Positions 1-10,244 of a stretch of DNA of 64,000 bases are shown one piece after another; position 1 is the first letter of the stretch; every line of letters begins with the position of its first letter. The stretch is taken from the NCBI GenBank assembly GCA_037178675.1, contig JAYMGJ010000523.1, positions 1 through 64,000 on the forward strand. The letters are read 5' to 3'. The translations under genes and the position numbers were made by a program. A model generated the notes under the pieces. That model worked only from the letters and a program-made list of their open reading frames with translations, searched no databases and was not told the DNA's origin. Origin of the DNA: Scleroderma bovista. Taxonomy: Eukaryota; Basidiomycota; Agaricomycetes; Boletales; Sclerodermataceae.

Positions 1-117
1 TGAGTATGTAGGATAATAAGAAGTAAGTCTTATATTACATAACAAGAAGCAATTAAATAGGAAAGGAAGTATTACATAAGTAAACAAATATGGGTGACCC
101 CTAAGGGCACCCTTACA
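1..117 (-). repeat. Short LTR relic (LTR-C family)
   Basis: This 117-bp stretch begins TGAGTATGTAGG and ends CCCTTACA, matching both ends of the 514-bp LTR at 59524-60037 but lacking the roughly 400-bp middle. It is probably a solo or internally deleted LTR. The CCC that follows resembles the polypurine-tract complement beside the longer copy. The left flank lies outside the window, so no target duplication can be judged. Confidence 0.7.
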
Positions 118-155
118 CCCATGCACCGTTTTCCTTAGCATTATGTCCATCTGAG

Positions 156-1984
156 TCATCCTCTATATATAAACTTCATATTCTGACAACAAAAATATTC
201 AAAGGAACTGACCAGGCTGTTCAATGGGCGTTGTATGGCTTGCTGACAGGGATGTTCCAAATGTAGGAGGATCAAATGCTTGGAATATGGATGGGGCGTA
301 CCATCATCCTGGTTTGACCGGCATTGGTGTTTGTTTGTTGCACTGGACTCCCTCTCCTCTGGGGCCTCTTCTTTTATGCATGTCAATGGTTGCATAACAT
401 GGTTGAAAGATCCATACCAATTGTGCGCCGCCTCTTCCGACTGCTTGCGAGTTCCACATCTCGTGCCACAGGTTCTTTGAACCAGTCAAAACAAGTTGAT
501 AAAAGTATTCAGAGCTAACCTTTCAGGGGCGGCTTTGCTGCACTTATCATTCCGGCCACTGAGTCCTCACAATCTGATACTGGATCTTGTAATCCACCAT
601 CCATATCTCTCCATTTGTGAAATGTCAGTACATCTTCCGGATCTGTCACTTGCCTATCGCGCCAGAATTCCAGTACCTTTGTAACTTCCTGATTTGTGAG
701 CCGGGTCGGCTCTTTGAACTCCCAATGCTGCGGCAGGTACACAGATGAAATGTAGATACCGGTCTTTGCATGTATGGCAGCCCAAGGAACACTGGCACTT
801 GGCTTGCCGCATGCCTTGCCTGCAGCAAGGGGTCAATTCTCTGTCTATTTACAAGGAAGAACTTATGATAATGCCATGTCACAAAGGTCCTCATAACATC
901 CTTTCTCTCCAATGCTTGCATATCAAGGATGATTGGAATCATTGGTGTGCCATCTTCCATTGTTGGTAAAACAGTTTGCGGCCTCTTCTGCCCTTTCTTC
1001 CGGCAGAGCATCGGTCCGGCATCTTCATCGCTATCATCGTGTTCTTCCCCTCCTATGGCCTGCTGTGCATAGGCATCCCAGTGGTGCTTGATGTCATCCC
1101 AATCAGCAAAGGTCTTCCCTTGTCCCAATGCCGAATTAAAGTCATGCCTGTGAATGTGAGTATACAAATACCACAAGTGAGAAGTGACATACATTCCTAT
1201 CATGGGCTGACCATTCTGGCCCTTCCATGCCGCCATCACAACCACCCACATCCCACACTGCCGCCACATTTCCTGCGCAAACTGTTTGACATATTGTCGG
1301 CCTTTGTCTCGGCCATTCTGTTTGCAGATGAATAATTGTCGAGATAACATGTCAAACTTACTCGGCCTGGACCTCTGCCGGCGGCTGCTCCTTGTTCCAT
1401 TCATCAGCCTGCTTTGCCGCAGCATCCCTTTCCTCCTGGGTGAGCTTCCCCATGATTCATCCTACCGCCTTTTGGTAGCCTTTAATCATGCCTGTGCTTC
1501 CTTGGGCAATTCCAGCCCATTTGAATTCGGCTTCGATTTCTTTTTTCTTCGACTTCATTACAACTGATCTGGCAGTCCACCTACATCCATACTTTACTAG
1601 GGCCTTTCGGGCACGGGCTCGGCTGTGGTTATACAACCAATTTTTAATTGCCTGATATCACTGATGCATCAGTAGTCCATGTGAAGTTATGGAAATGGGG
1701 CACACTTTTTTTTTCTTCTCCCATTCGTGTCCTTTGAGTGTGCTATTGGCAGGGAGATTTTTGATTTTTGCCTTCATGGCATTCTTCATACCTTTCCTTT
1801 GGTTGCTGTCAGCTGCCTTCCAGTCTTCCAAGGCTTCCTCAAGGACCTCGACCTCATCATCCCGGAGTTTTGTTTTTACCACATTTTGTGGTGCCTCTGT
1901 GCCTGACGAGTCAGAAGAATGGTCTTGCTCATCTTCTGTATCAGGATTCTCCATAGATCTGCTGGATGAACGACTGTGGGCCAT
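156..1984 (-). pseudogene. KDZ-transposon companion gene, decayed
   Basis: This gene is divergent from the KDZ transposase. Exon 1 (1706-1984) encodes a Ser/acidic N-terminus followed by a helical basic segment. A 54-nt intron (1652-1705) keeps the frame into exon 2. A TGA at 1457-1459, where CGA would fit, interrupts it. A second intron lies near 1318-1361, but the frame does not rejoin cleanly. The long middle part (about 780-1317) encodes a Trp/His-rich region with a Ser/Asp patch; another one-base frame break falls near 775-785, and coding-like sequence continues past 515 to about 160. Proteins of this layout are common beside mushroom transposons, but I know no function for them. Function unknown; gene identity inferred from splice signals and frame continuity. 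Confidence 0.6.
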
Positions 1985-2360
1985 GCTGTATGTTGAGTAG
2001 ACTTAGATACTTTTTTGAGTGGTGCTGTGCTAGAGAAGTCCCGGACACTTTGTTGAAGGATTCCCGAGCTATTGTTTCTCCCATGTCAATTAGTGTTCAA
2101 TTCCTCCACGCCGACCTCTTTTGGAAAGTCCATTGGTGAGCTAGCTACTTCTGGGGCTGGCTATGTTGTTCGGCAGCTAACAAGCTATTTCCGGACTTTA
2201 ACTTAGGATCTAATTCAGTAGCGGCCACCATATATGGGATTTTTGCATTGGTGCCTGATCTTCAAGTCCATATTACAAAAGCTAGATCCAAATCGGCAGA
2301 TCCAAAGATCCCTTTCCGATCACTGTCCGTGCTGTTTCAATGAGGCTTCAGTGAGATACA
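1985..2360. promoter_or_regulatory. Divergent intergenic region of the KDZ element
   Basis: This 376-bp gap lies between the starts of the reverse-strand companion gene and the forward KDZ transposase. It must hold both promoters. I see no clear TATA box or repeated operator; the sequence is not repeated elsewhere in the window. Confidence 0.4.
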
Positions 2361-5300
2361 ATGTGGAAAGACTTTGTGCAGGGATTTCCTCATCAGATAC
2401 CACTCATGGCAAAGTCCAAGATACAACCTGCTGGTAGCTCTACTCCGGTGGTTCATGTAACATGGCAGGCATTCAAATCAAGGAGGGGATCTATTGATAA
2501 GATGGTGAAGGCAATGCCCCGAAAGAAGGCCCGTCATGGAAAAGCTCCTTCAAATGACACTCTGACCCAGTCAGCATCTATAGGATTAGAACAATCCCAA
2601 CTGTTTCCAGATGATGGCCAGCCATACATTTCCATGGATGATCTTCCACCCCGAAAGAGAACAGGTGTGTCAAAGAATCAGGTGTGTGATTTATTCGAAT
2701 CCTGCACTTGCCATGTCCTCCTGAAGGCATAATAGGACAGTTACTTATTGGCATGGTTGCCATACAAGCAGAGGTACCTCCAGGTCCTTCTGGACATGGA
2801 GGCACCCCCTCACCCAAGGGTCTGCATATTGTGTCAAGGGGATGGCACGTACAGATGCACCGAATGCATCCACCGGCCCTTGCTCTGCAGTTCCTGTTGC
2901 AGAAAGGAACACAAGTTGTGGCCCTTCCACCGGGTGGACCAATGGAACGGTACATTCTTTGAGGAATCATCGTTACAACTGGTGAGTCATCAATTCTACG
3001 TGGCATACAGCAACAACTCATTTAGAAGGCTGGGTTGGTGGTACACCTCGGCCATGGTGGGGATCCGTGTCCGAATGGCGGGATGGATGGTGAGGACATT
3101 GCTGGTGATGTTGAGGATGAATGGGAGGATATTCAGGACCAACCAAGACCACATCATCTTTCTGGAGGAACGGACAGGTCTTGCCTAACTGTAGTGCATA
3201 CATCTGGGGTACATTTTTGCGATGTGAGGTATTGTAACTGTCCAGATGCAGGAGCTTTGCATTTGCAGTTGGTCAAAGCAGGACTCTTCCCGGCAACTAC
3301 AAAGGAACCTAGGACTGTATTCACCTTCCAAGTATTGGATGACTTCATTATGGATAATGTGGAGTGCGGCACCTCTGCCATGAATTATTACAGCAAGCTT
3401 CGGCGAGTCACATCCAATGCATTTCCCAGCCTTGTACCGGTGAGTTCAAAGCATGATATTAAGGACCCGATGACACCACCAACACTGATCCAAGAACAGA
3501 TACAGAGAGCTACTCAGGGTGTCGAGGATGTGGAGGCTGTTAAAGCTGTTGAAATGGCAAGGTTTTCATCCAGGATCTCCTGATCCCAAGAGGGGGGAAT
3601 TGGTGCTGTTCTGTCCGGCATGCCCACAACCAGGAGTAAACATTCCATCCAGTGAAGATGTAGACCTCTCGGAGTAAGTAATGTTTTATTTTTACTTGTA
3701 CTTATTGAGCAGCTGCATGATATAGGTGGAAATATTCTAGGACCATCGTGATGGATGGAAACTTCAAGGCTGAGCATATGCGGCCAAAGAATTCAGCTAA
3801 TGAAGTTTGGCTCATGGACGGAATGGGATTCATGGTTACAATGCCGGAATATAAGGATTATCTGGCCGGAACATTGAACCGGGTCGAGGTTTGTGATTGC
3901 ACATGTTTACAATACGGTTCAGCATTGTAATGGAATTCACAGAAATCTGACTGTAGCAACCATCGAGCAGTAAACCAGGCAAATGCTAAAAGAAATCAGC
4001 TGGCATCTACTGGAATTGGCGGGTGTGCATGTGCGCGGCATGGATGCTTTGTACCCCATGCAATGGTTGACTTTCAGAAGGGAGAGCAGTATGTGCCGAC
4101 ATGTTGCATGCATTCCACCCTAACAGGAAGATAGGCAGGTAAATATGGATTATGCTCTGGCACATGCCATGCAACATGGGATGGATCCGCAACAAAAAGT
4201 CATAACCTTTTATGACATCAATTGCCAATACAGCAAAAACCTAAAGCGCCGGCTAGAAGCAAACAATTTTATATCCTTACCGCCTGGGCTATGGATTCAA
4301 CCTAGCATTGGGCTCTGGCATGTACATGGTCACAAGGCAGAATGTTTCACCCAATATGCTCCCAATTTCATTTCTGGTGTAGGCTGCGTCGATGGTGAAA
4401 TTATGGAGACTCTCTGGTCCTCTCTTAACATCATTTTGCCATTGGCCCGCGGAATGGCAACGCCGCATAGACAGGAGCTGCTTGATTTTCAAATGAATGA
4501 CAACAACTTCTTAAAGATGGTGCAGATGCGTGAGTGGTATCACAATATCTTGCAGATTTTGGGTGAAGTATGCCAACGACATATTGCACAGCCATCTCCC
4601 TGAAAAGAAAATTGAAGAATGCTCAAGAGGCACTCATGTCCGCGGAAGGAGCATTTGCGGAGCTTGATACAAGGGTTCCAGTCGAGTTGCATGAGCTTTG
4701 GGCACAGCAAGAGAAATCGGCTTTGGAGAATAGGGCTACTGATCCAAAATCAATGGACATATTTGAGGTGCAGCTGGAAAAAGGTATTTACTTGCTTGGC
4801 TGATTTCAAACCAATTTGATGTATTATAATGCCAGCTCAAACAACCAAGTCGATTGAAATGGATATTATAAGTAATTAGGGACCGGATGGTCATATGTGT
4901 GGGGCAGCAACATGGATGGCAAGGGTATTGAAAGCCGAGGAATCACAAATTATTTTGGCCATAGATGTCCACCACATTCATGCAAGGGTGACAGAAACAC
5001 AAAGGTTGTCTATTGCCTGCCAGCAGGACTGCCTGCAGATGCAAATTGATCGGCTCTGTGAATCAGCTTCCCAATTTCTAGGCGAAGATTGGAATGAGGA
5101 CATCTCAGATAATCTCATTTCCACAACGGACATCGATGAAGGTGATGGTGAAGATGTATTTTCAGACACATTCCACCCACAAGATCCCAACTACTCAGAT
5201 GCTGTTGTACTGCCCTTGCCATCATACCTGGGGATGCAGCAAGCCAATAGGTTGGGGCTTTTAACCATGGTGGATCAGGAGTTATGATTGAGGGAAGGTC

Positions 5301-5928
5301 AGGCCAACGATGCTCTACATGAACTAAGGGTTTCGCTGGCACACAAGGCAGTCATCTTCCGGACCGATGTCAGACATGCCGGGACATACAATATGACTAC
5401 GAGGGCCTGGGGGAAGGTGGGTAGTGCCGATGTGAAAGTGGAGCGCCATGTGGCAATATATTGTCGGTGCTGGAAACAAATGATAGCATTGAATGCAAGC
5501 GGCAACACATTGAACCAATACAAAATGTTGAGGAAAGAAGACCTAAAGATCAGTGCAACCATTGCCAACCCAAATGCAAGGGGTCATAGGGATGACACTT
5601 TGGCCTGGTTTTGGACAATGGATGTGCTGCGGGATACAGAGGTCAATGATTGGATGTCTGAATGTAAGATGATTGCTCCTCATGTTAACACCGGCTGACA
5701 TGTATAGTTTACCGGGTGCATTGGTTGAGGGCGAAAGCATTGCGAGACAGGTGGGACGAAGAGGTAAAACTATTGACATGTGAAGCCACCTGGACAAGAC
5801 AATTTCTTTCGTATAGGGAAACACTTTGGAGAGATCAAAAGGAGGAGGCTAATATGAGCGGAGAGATGGGGAGAGCATGCTATGCAGCAAAGCAATGTCA
5901 AATGTATGGTAGACTTGGTTGTGTATGA
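2361..5928 (+). pseudogene. KDZ transposase with CxC2 cysteine cluster
   Basis: The transposase of a Kyakuja-Dileera-Zisupton DNA transposon. Ten exons join in frame across introns 2682-2735, 2982-3025, 3440-3494, 3674-3725, 3889-3942, 4089-4134, 4530-4591, 4784-4835 and 5664-5707. Exons 2-3 encode the KDZ-associated CxC2 cluster (CILCQGDGTYRCTEC, later HTSGVHFCDVRYCNC). Exon 4 carries FCPACPQPGVNIP, and exon 5 carries VMDGNFKAEHM with a likely catalytic Asp. Exon 7 carries YDINCQYSKNL, GLWHVHGHKAEC and GCVDGEIMETLW, the KDZ core. The C-terminus has LREGQANDAL and FYRVHWLRAKA (across the last intron). Two in-frame stops, TAG at 4877-4879 and TGA at 5285-5287, kill it; the second fits CGA to TGA. 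The start could instead be the Met near 2406. Family call is firm; loss of activity is inferred from the stops. Confidence 0.93.
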
Positions 5929-6344
5929 TTGGCATTGACCATCGGCATCAAATACCACTATATGGTATGCAAAGAGGACATATTTAGAATGGATCATCAA
6001 GTGGCTGTTAGTGGAGAAAACAAGGTGCAACTGCAAGGTATTTATGGGGTGCATACCTTGGAATGAATGGATGATGGAATGGGAGGGTCATGAACAGTGG
6101 CACGTAGATTCGCTGGTAGCCGGAATGGAAAAGCCATGTACCAGCAGCAATTGAATGCCATGCATGCACACCCTTTGGCCAATATGTAAATATAAATCTG
6201 CCAAGGGAAGAGGTGCAATCATGGGCCTACTGGCCGTGGTCCTCGTAGTTCCACGACTGCTGGCATTGATAACAATCAACTACCGCAGCTAGAAACCATT
6301 GTGTGCCAGTGCAACAGCTAGCTATAACCTATGTGTCATAGTTC
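5929..6344. other. Non-coding interval, nothing recognised
   Basis: About 400 bp between the transposase 3' end and the first CCGG-repeat block. I see no convincing ORF, RNA gene or repeat. It probably holds the transposase 3' untranslated region. Confidence 0.4.
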
Positions 6345-6490
6345 ACTGCATCAATCATGCTGTTGTGTAGCGGCGTGTCAGGATGCTTCCAGCAGCGTGT
6401 GCCGCAATGATGATGATGCCAAATTGTTGATTGTGCCGGAATGTTGACTGTGCCGGAATGATGAATGTGCCGAATGGTTGATTGTGCCGG
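6345..6490. repeat. CCGG-repeat array, first block
   Basis: Degenerate short repeats on the theme TGTGCCGGAATGTTGA, about 16-25 bp apart. The block starts with a stretch (catcaatcatgctgttgtg..) that recurs at 9260-9330, so the two blocks share a common origin. Most units carry one CpG inside GCCGG or GCCGC. Such arrays usually sit near the ends of DNA transposons and may bind the transposase; that role here is inference. The block is cut at a CCGG by the A' element at 6491. Confidence 0.75.
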
Positions 6491-8832
6491 TGTCACGCAC
6501 CAAACGTGTTTGGTACTGTGGACATGGAGAAAGTTAGCCGATGAAACTAATGCAAAGAATGCACACCCAAGATCTGTTGAAAGATTGTCCCGACTTGAGG
6601 GATACAGACAGCCCTCGCTATCCATATCACGCAAAGTCAAGACTATCCTTATGCGAAGAATGAATACAAGCTTGTCATAGCCATCTATCGCACAAGAATG
6701 ACTATCCTGGAGCAAGAGATGAATGCCATCGTCTGGCAGTCATCCCTCACACAAGAACTGCCAAGAAGCAGAAGAATCCAAGGATTGATGATCATTTCAG
6801 TATGAGAGAGGAATGCAACCTACTGCAGTCCAACTCCCATACCAGAACAACCAAAGAAGCAGAAGAAACGATAGAGAAACAAAGGAGAAAAGGAAGAATC
6901 ATTTTTTAGCGCCCAAATGTCAAATTTAGGCGCCCAGTGCCGGCATTCCGATATTTTGAATAGCTCCGCCATTTTTGAAGCTATCAATCATGTGACTATA
7001 CCATCATGGAGCCTAGACCATGGTCTATCTGCCTGTCAAGTTCCGACGTAAATCTGTTCATTTCCCACAGAGATATTCCACCCGCAATCCAGACACCCGC
7101 TTCATCACTCACTATGGAGTCCACATTTTCTCTGGAACGTTTCTCCGCTATTGCAGCAGACCTCAACTATGTCCTGCTCTTGGGACAGCCTCTCCCTGAG
7201 CTCCTGTGTACTGTCTGGTACATATCTTCCCAGCCTGCTCCCTCAGTCCCTCTTGTTCTCGGTCAGCGCGTTCTCCTCGTCAGTCCTGCGTCACGCACAT
7301 ACTTTGGTCATCTCAAGTCTATCATTAGACTTGAAAATTCATACCTGGTCGTCTCTGTGTCTCCTGAGTCCTCTGCATATGGTCCTTTCATCCCAGAGTC
7401 CTGTCACATCCATCTCCCTCTATCATTCATCTCGCTTCCCTGGACACGTCAAATCCGCTACTTGCGATTCTCTTCCCTGCTATCCCGCAACAAACACGAA
7501 TGAAACAGTGCTCTAGAACCCTTCTTAGGAGCCCTAATAGAGTACAGAACCTTCCCCTTACTGCTCAAGGGAAGACTGCACTTCGGGAGCACCAAATTTC
7601 GCGTTTTTGCTCTACAGAAGCTCAATCCAAGGGATTTGTGACACTCTGTGACCAGCTGTGACTCTACTTGTCATTCCAGGCCCCCTGACACTGCTCTTCT
7701 GGTCGGATCAATTCTTTTATTATCCCCCAGCCACTCCCATCAGTGGCACTTCTTCAGAAGCTCATCTCCAGATCTAAAGTTCAATAAATCATAGGTTGTG
7801 CTTCCCTTCTTTCTGAGTCACACAGAGTCACTCTGGCTCACTCTGACTCACTCTGCTGCGCATTATTCATCCCCTCTTGGCATTACTAATCCCCATTACT
7901 CCCCTTACCAATCACTTACCAATCATCCTTCAAATCATGCTTATCATGCTGCTTATCAATTCATGACTCATGCCCCTATGATTCATATGCATTATGTCAT
8001 CGCATATGCTCATTTAGCTTCGATCTACTCATCCCATGCTTTCTCCCTCTCTTTTGGGCCCCATGCAATGATTTTTCCATATTCTTGGTTATACACCCCT
8101 TTTTACCTATGTTTTTGCTCTTTCCCTTGGCTCAGCAGCTTGTTCAGGCTCTCCCCATCGATGACTCAGCCTTATTACACTGCTTATCAATTGCTTACCA
8201 ATTTCTTACCAATCTCTTACCAAGCACTTAGTCATTTGTGCTTACAGGGCCACAGCCCCTCCTGTATATAAACCAGCAGCCAAAGGCTGCAAGGAAGTGT
8301 CTGCTTCCCCCTCAATAAAGCGACCACATTCACTCTCCCTCACTGTCTATAAGCTCTATCTCTGTCTTTGGACTTGTAGGTCACTCAGTGCTGGCCTAAA
8401 GCTCCTATATTGCTGTTTATCAGATATATCTTGTATCTGATCATTTCTCTAGGCTGAAGCGCAGTCTAGCATCTCTGTCCACTCCATCCCATCACTGTCC
8501 ATCGCATTCTTGAAGCAGGAACTGTCCCCTTGCTTCCCCTCTGCTCCATCACTGCTGTATCACCCCTATCATCAATCTATCATCGCTCTTCTATCCCAGG
8601 ACTCTTCCTAACCACTGTGGTAGGCTGAAGAGGAGTCAATACCATCCCAAGTCGCATTCCATCCCCATCAGAAGCCCTTCCCTTCCCTCCTGCATCCTGC
8701 CTGAAGGCGTGCAGCACATCCCCCTGAGGAGATTAAATACCAGAAATGCAAAGGAAGACCACCACTCGCATATTGCTGTCATTTGGTGTTGGTTGTTGGT
8801 TGTTCTGACCTCTTCCCTCACTTAGGCGCACA
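6491..8832 (+). mobile_element. LTR-like element, long form A' copy 1
   Basis: A 2342-bp element starting TGTCACGCACC and ending GGCGCACA, flanked by a perfect CCGG duplication (6487-6490, 8833-8836). Near the 5' end is the inverted repeat ACCAAAC-GT-GTTTGGT. It holds a conserved ORF (7006-7503), a stretch of repeated cttaccaatc motifs (about 7890-8230), a TATATAAA box (8265-8272) and AATAAA (8314-8319). The order of promoter and polyadenylation signals and the TG..CA ends resemble an LTR, but no copy in the window has an internal region or a partner LTR. It is either a giant solo LTR or a complete non-autonomous element. Confidence 0.85.
7006..7503 (+). CDS. Conserved ORF of element A/A', unknown function
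   Basis: A 165-residue ORF lying upstream of the element's TATA box. The same frame is kept in all three A' copies and, from residue about 37 (MES..SL), in the shorter A copies. Between the two forms many changes are conservative (I/V, K/R, E/D, L/I), which suggests selection on the protein. The middle reads VPLVLGQRVLLVSPAS then YFGHLKSI, a pattern of short beta strands that could be an SH3/KOW-like fold; that is a guess. No signal peptide, membrane segment or cysteine motif is evident. It could be a gag-like or regulatory protein, or chance conservation in a young repeat family. I do not recognise the family. Confidence 0.45.
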   Translation: MEPRPWSICLSSSDVNLFISHRDIPPAIQTPASSLTMESTFSLERFSAIAADLNYVLLLGQPLPELLCTVWYISSQPAPSVPLVLGQRVLLVSPASRTYFGHLKSIIRLENSYLVVSVSPESSAYGPFIPESCHIHLPLSFISLPWTRQIRYLRFSSLLSRNKHE

Positions 8833-9720
8833 CCGGAGGGCTGACTCTGCCGCAATGTTGAGCCAGAATGGTGATTGTGCCGAAATGATGATTGTGCCGC
8901 AGTGTTGGCTCAGCCACAATGTTGCCTGTGCCGGAGGGTTGAGTGTGCCGGAGTGTTGACTGGGCCAGACTAATGATGGTGCCGACGGAGTGTTGATTGT
9001 GCCGACCTGTTGACTGCCGGGATGTGGATCCTGCCGGAGTGTTGACTGTGCTGCAAGGTTGATTGTGCCGGAGTATTGATTGTGCTGGCCTGTCAACATT
9101 ACGGCAGAGTCAACACTGCAGCACAATCAACCCTCCGGCACAATCACCGTTCTGGCTCAACATTGTGGCAGAGTCAACCCTGTGGCACAATCAACCATTC
9201 AGCACATTCATCATTCCGGCACAGTCAACAGTTCGGCACAATTATAATTCTGGCAGCATGAACTAATCTAGCATCAATCATGCTGTTGTGTAGTGGGGTG
9301 TCAGGATGCTTCCGGCAATGTGTGCCACAATGATGATAGTGCTGAATTGTTGATTGTGCCGAACTGTTGACTGTGCCGGAATGATGAATGTGCTGAATGG
9401 TTGATTGTGCCACAGGGTTGACTCTGCCACAATGTTGAGCCAGAACAGTGATTGTGCCGGAGGGTTGATTGTGCTGCAGTGTTGACTCTGCCGTAATGTT
9501 GACAGGCCAGCACAATCAATACTCCGGCACAATCAACCTTGCAGCACAGTCAACACTCCGGCAGGATCCACATCCCGGCAGTCAACAGGCCGGCACAATC
9601 AACACTCCGTCGGCACAATCAACCCTTCGGCACCATCATTAGTCTGGCCCAGTCAACACTCCGGCACCATTACCAGTCTGGCACAGTCATCATTCCAGCA
9701 CAGTCCTACCTCAGAGTGTG
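8833..9720. repeat. CCGG-repeat array, main block
   Basis: Continuation of the array cut by the A' element. It holds dozens of degenerate units such as TGTGCCGGAGTGTTGA in both orientations. Several units carry TG or CA where others have CG (gctgg or gccac against gccgg or gccgc), as expected from CpG decay. No ORF here is credible; apparent ORFs are translations of the repeat. Confidence 0.85.
8945..9667. repeat. Near-perfect 300-bp inverted repeat in the array
   Basis: The left arm (8945-9243) and right arm (9353-9667) are reverse complements over about 299 bp; the right arm has one extra unit of about 16 bp near 9610-9630. The 109-bp spacer includes the stretch shared with 6345-6380. The transcript or single strand could fold into a very long hairpin. 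Confidence 0.85.
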
Positions 9721-10244
9721 CTCGACCTGGACAGCACACAGTAAATCCCTCTCTTTGCACTGTGTCCACTTCTCTTCCTCCCCAGCTACTTCAAATCCTT
9801 CTGCAGGTGTGTGCATATGGACCACTCATCGGCGACAGTTTCTCCTCAAGGCTGATGCAACTCGTGTGAGCTTCTCATCATTTTCAGTGTCGACAGTAGG
9901 TTCCATCTTGATGCACGTTGGCCGCCCCCGGGAATACTTCTTGCTCTGCAGGTCATGTCCGAGTGAGGGTGTGCGGTGGGCAGTGCTGGAATGCTGATCC
10001 TGCCGGAGTGTTGACTATGCCGGAATGATGAATGTGCTGCCCTGTTGAATGTTTACACTTGACCAAGCCGGATCATTGTGATCATGCCAGAATTGACTTT
10101 GGGCTCGCCGAGCGGCACTACATCCCATCGGCACAACACACATTCAGATAGTATCTACTACAAACTACTTCCAACAAATTTGGACTACATACCATCAGAA
10201 TTACATTTTAGTACAACAAACAATCATATCAGGAAGCTAATTAT
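9721..10244. other. Interval with a few array units, no gene
   Basis: 9721-9985 is unique sequence without a convincing ORF. A short run of CCGG units follows (about 9985-10060), then AT-rich sequence with CGGCAC motifs (10110-10140) that should be the 3' flank of the dioxygenase gene. Similar CGGCAC units recur at 31440-31600. Confidence 0.5.

Noticed and set aside
646..1425. A 259-codon reverse ORF as a separate gene
   Set aside because: Its first 30 codons read a neighbouring exon in a wrong frame and then an intron; the real coding part belongs to the 156-1984 gene.
7798..8271. 157-codon ORF in the A' element
   Set aside because: It consists of repeated cttaccaatc and catgctta motifs and is not conserved as protein in the short form; probably U3-like repeats.
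6491..8832. Element A' as a terminal-inverted-repeat DNA transposon
   Set aside because: The two ends are not inverted repeats beyond TG..CA, and promoter and polyadenylation signals follow LTR order.
9063..9532. Several short ORFs of QST/HNQ type in the CCGG array
   Set aside because: They are translations of the repeat unit in both orientations.
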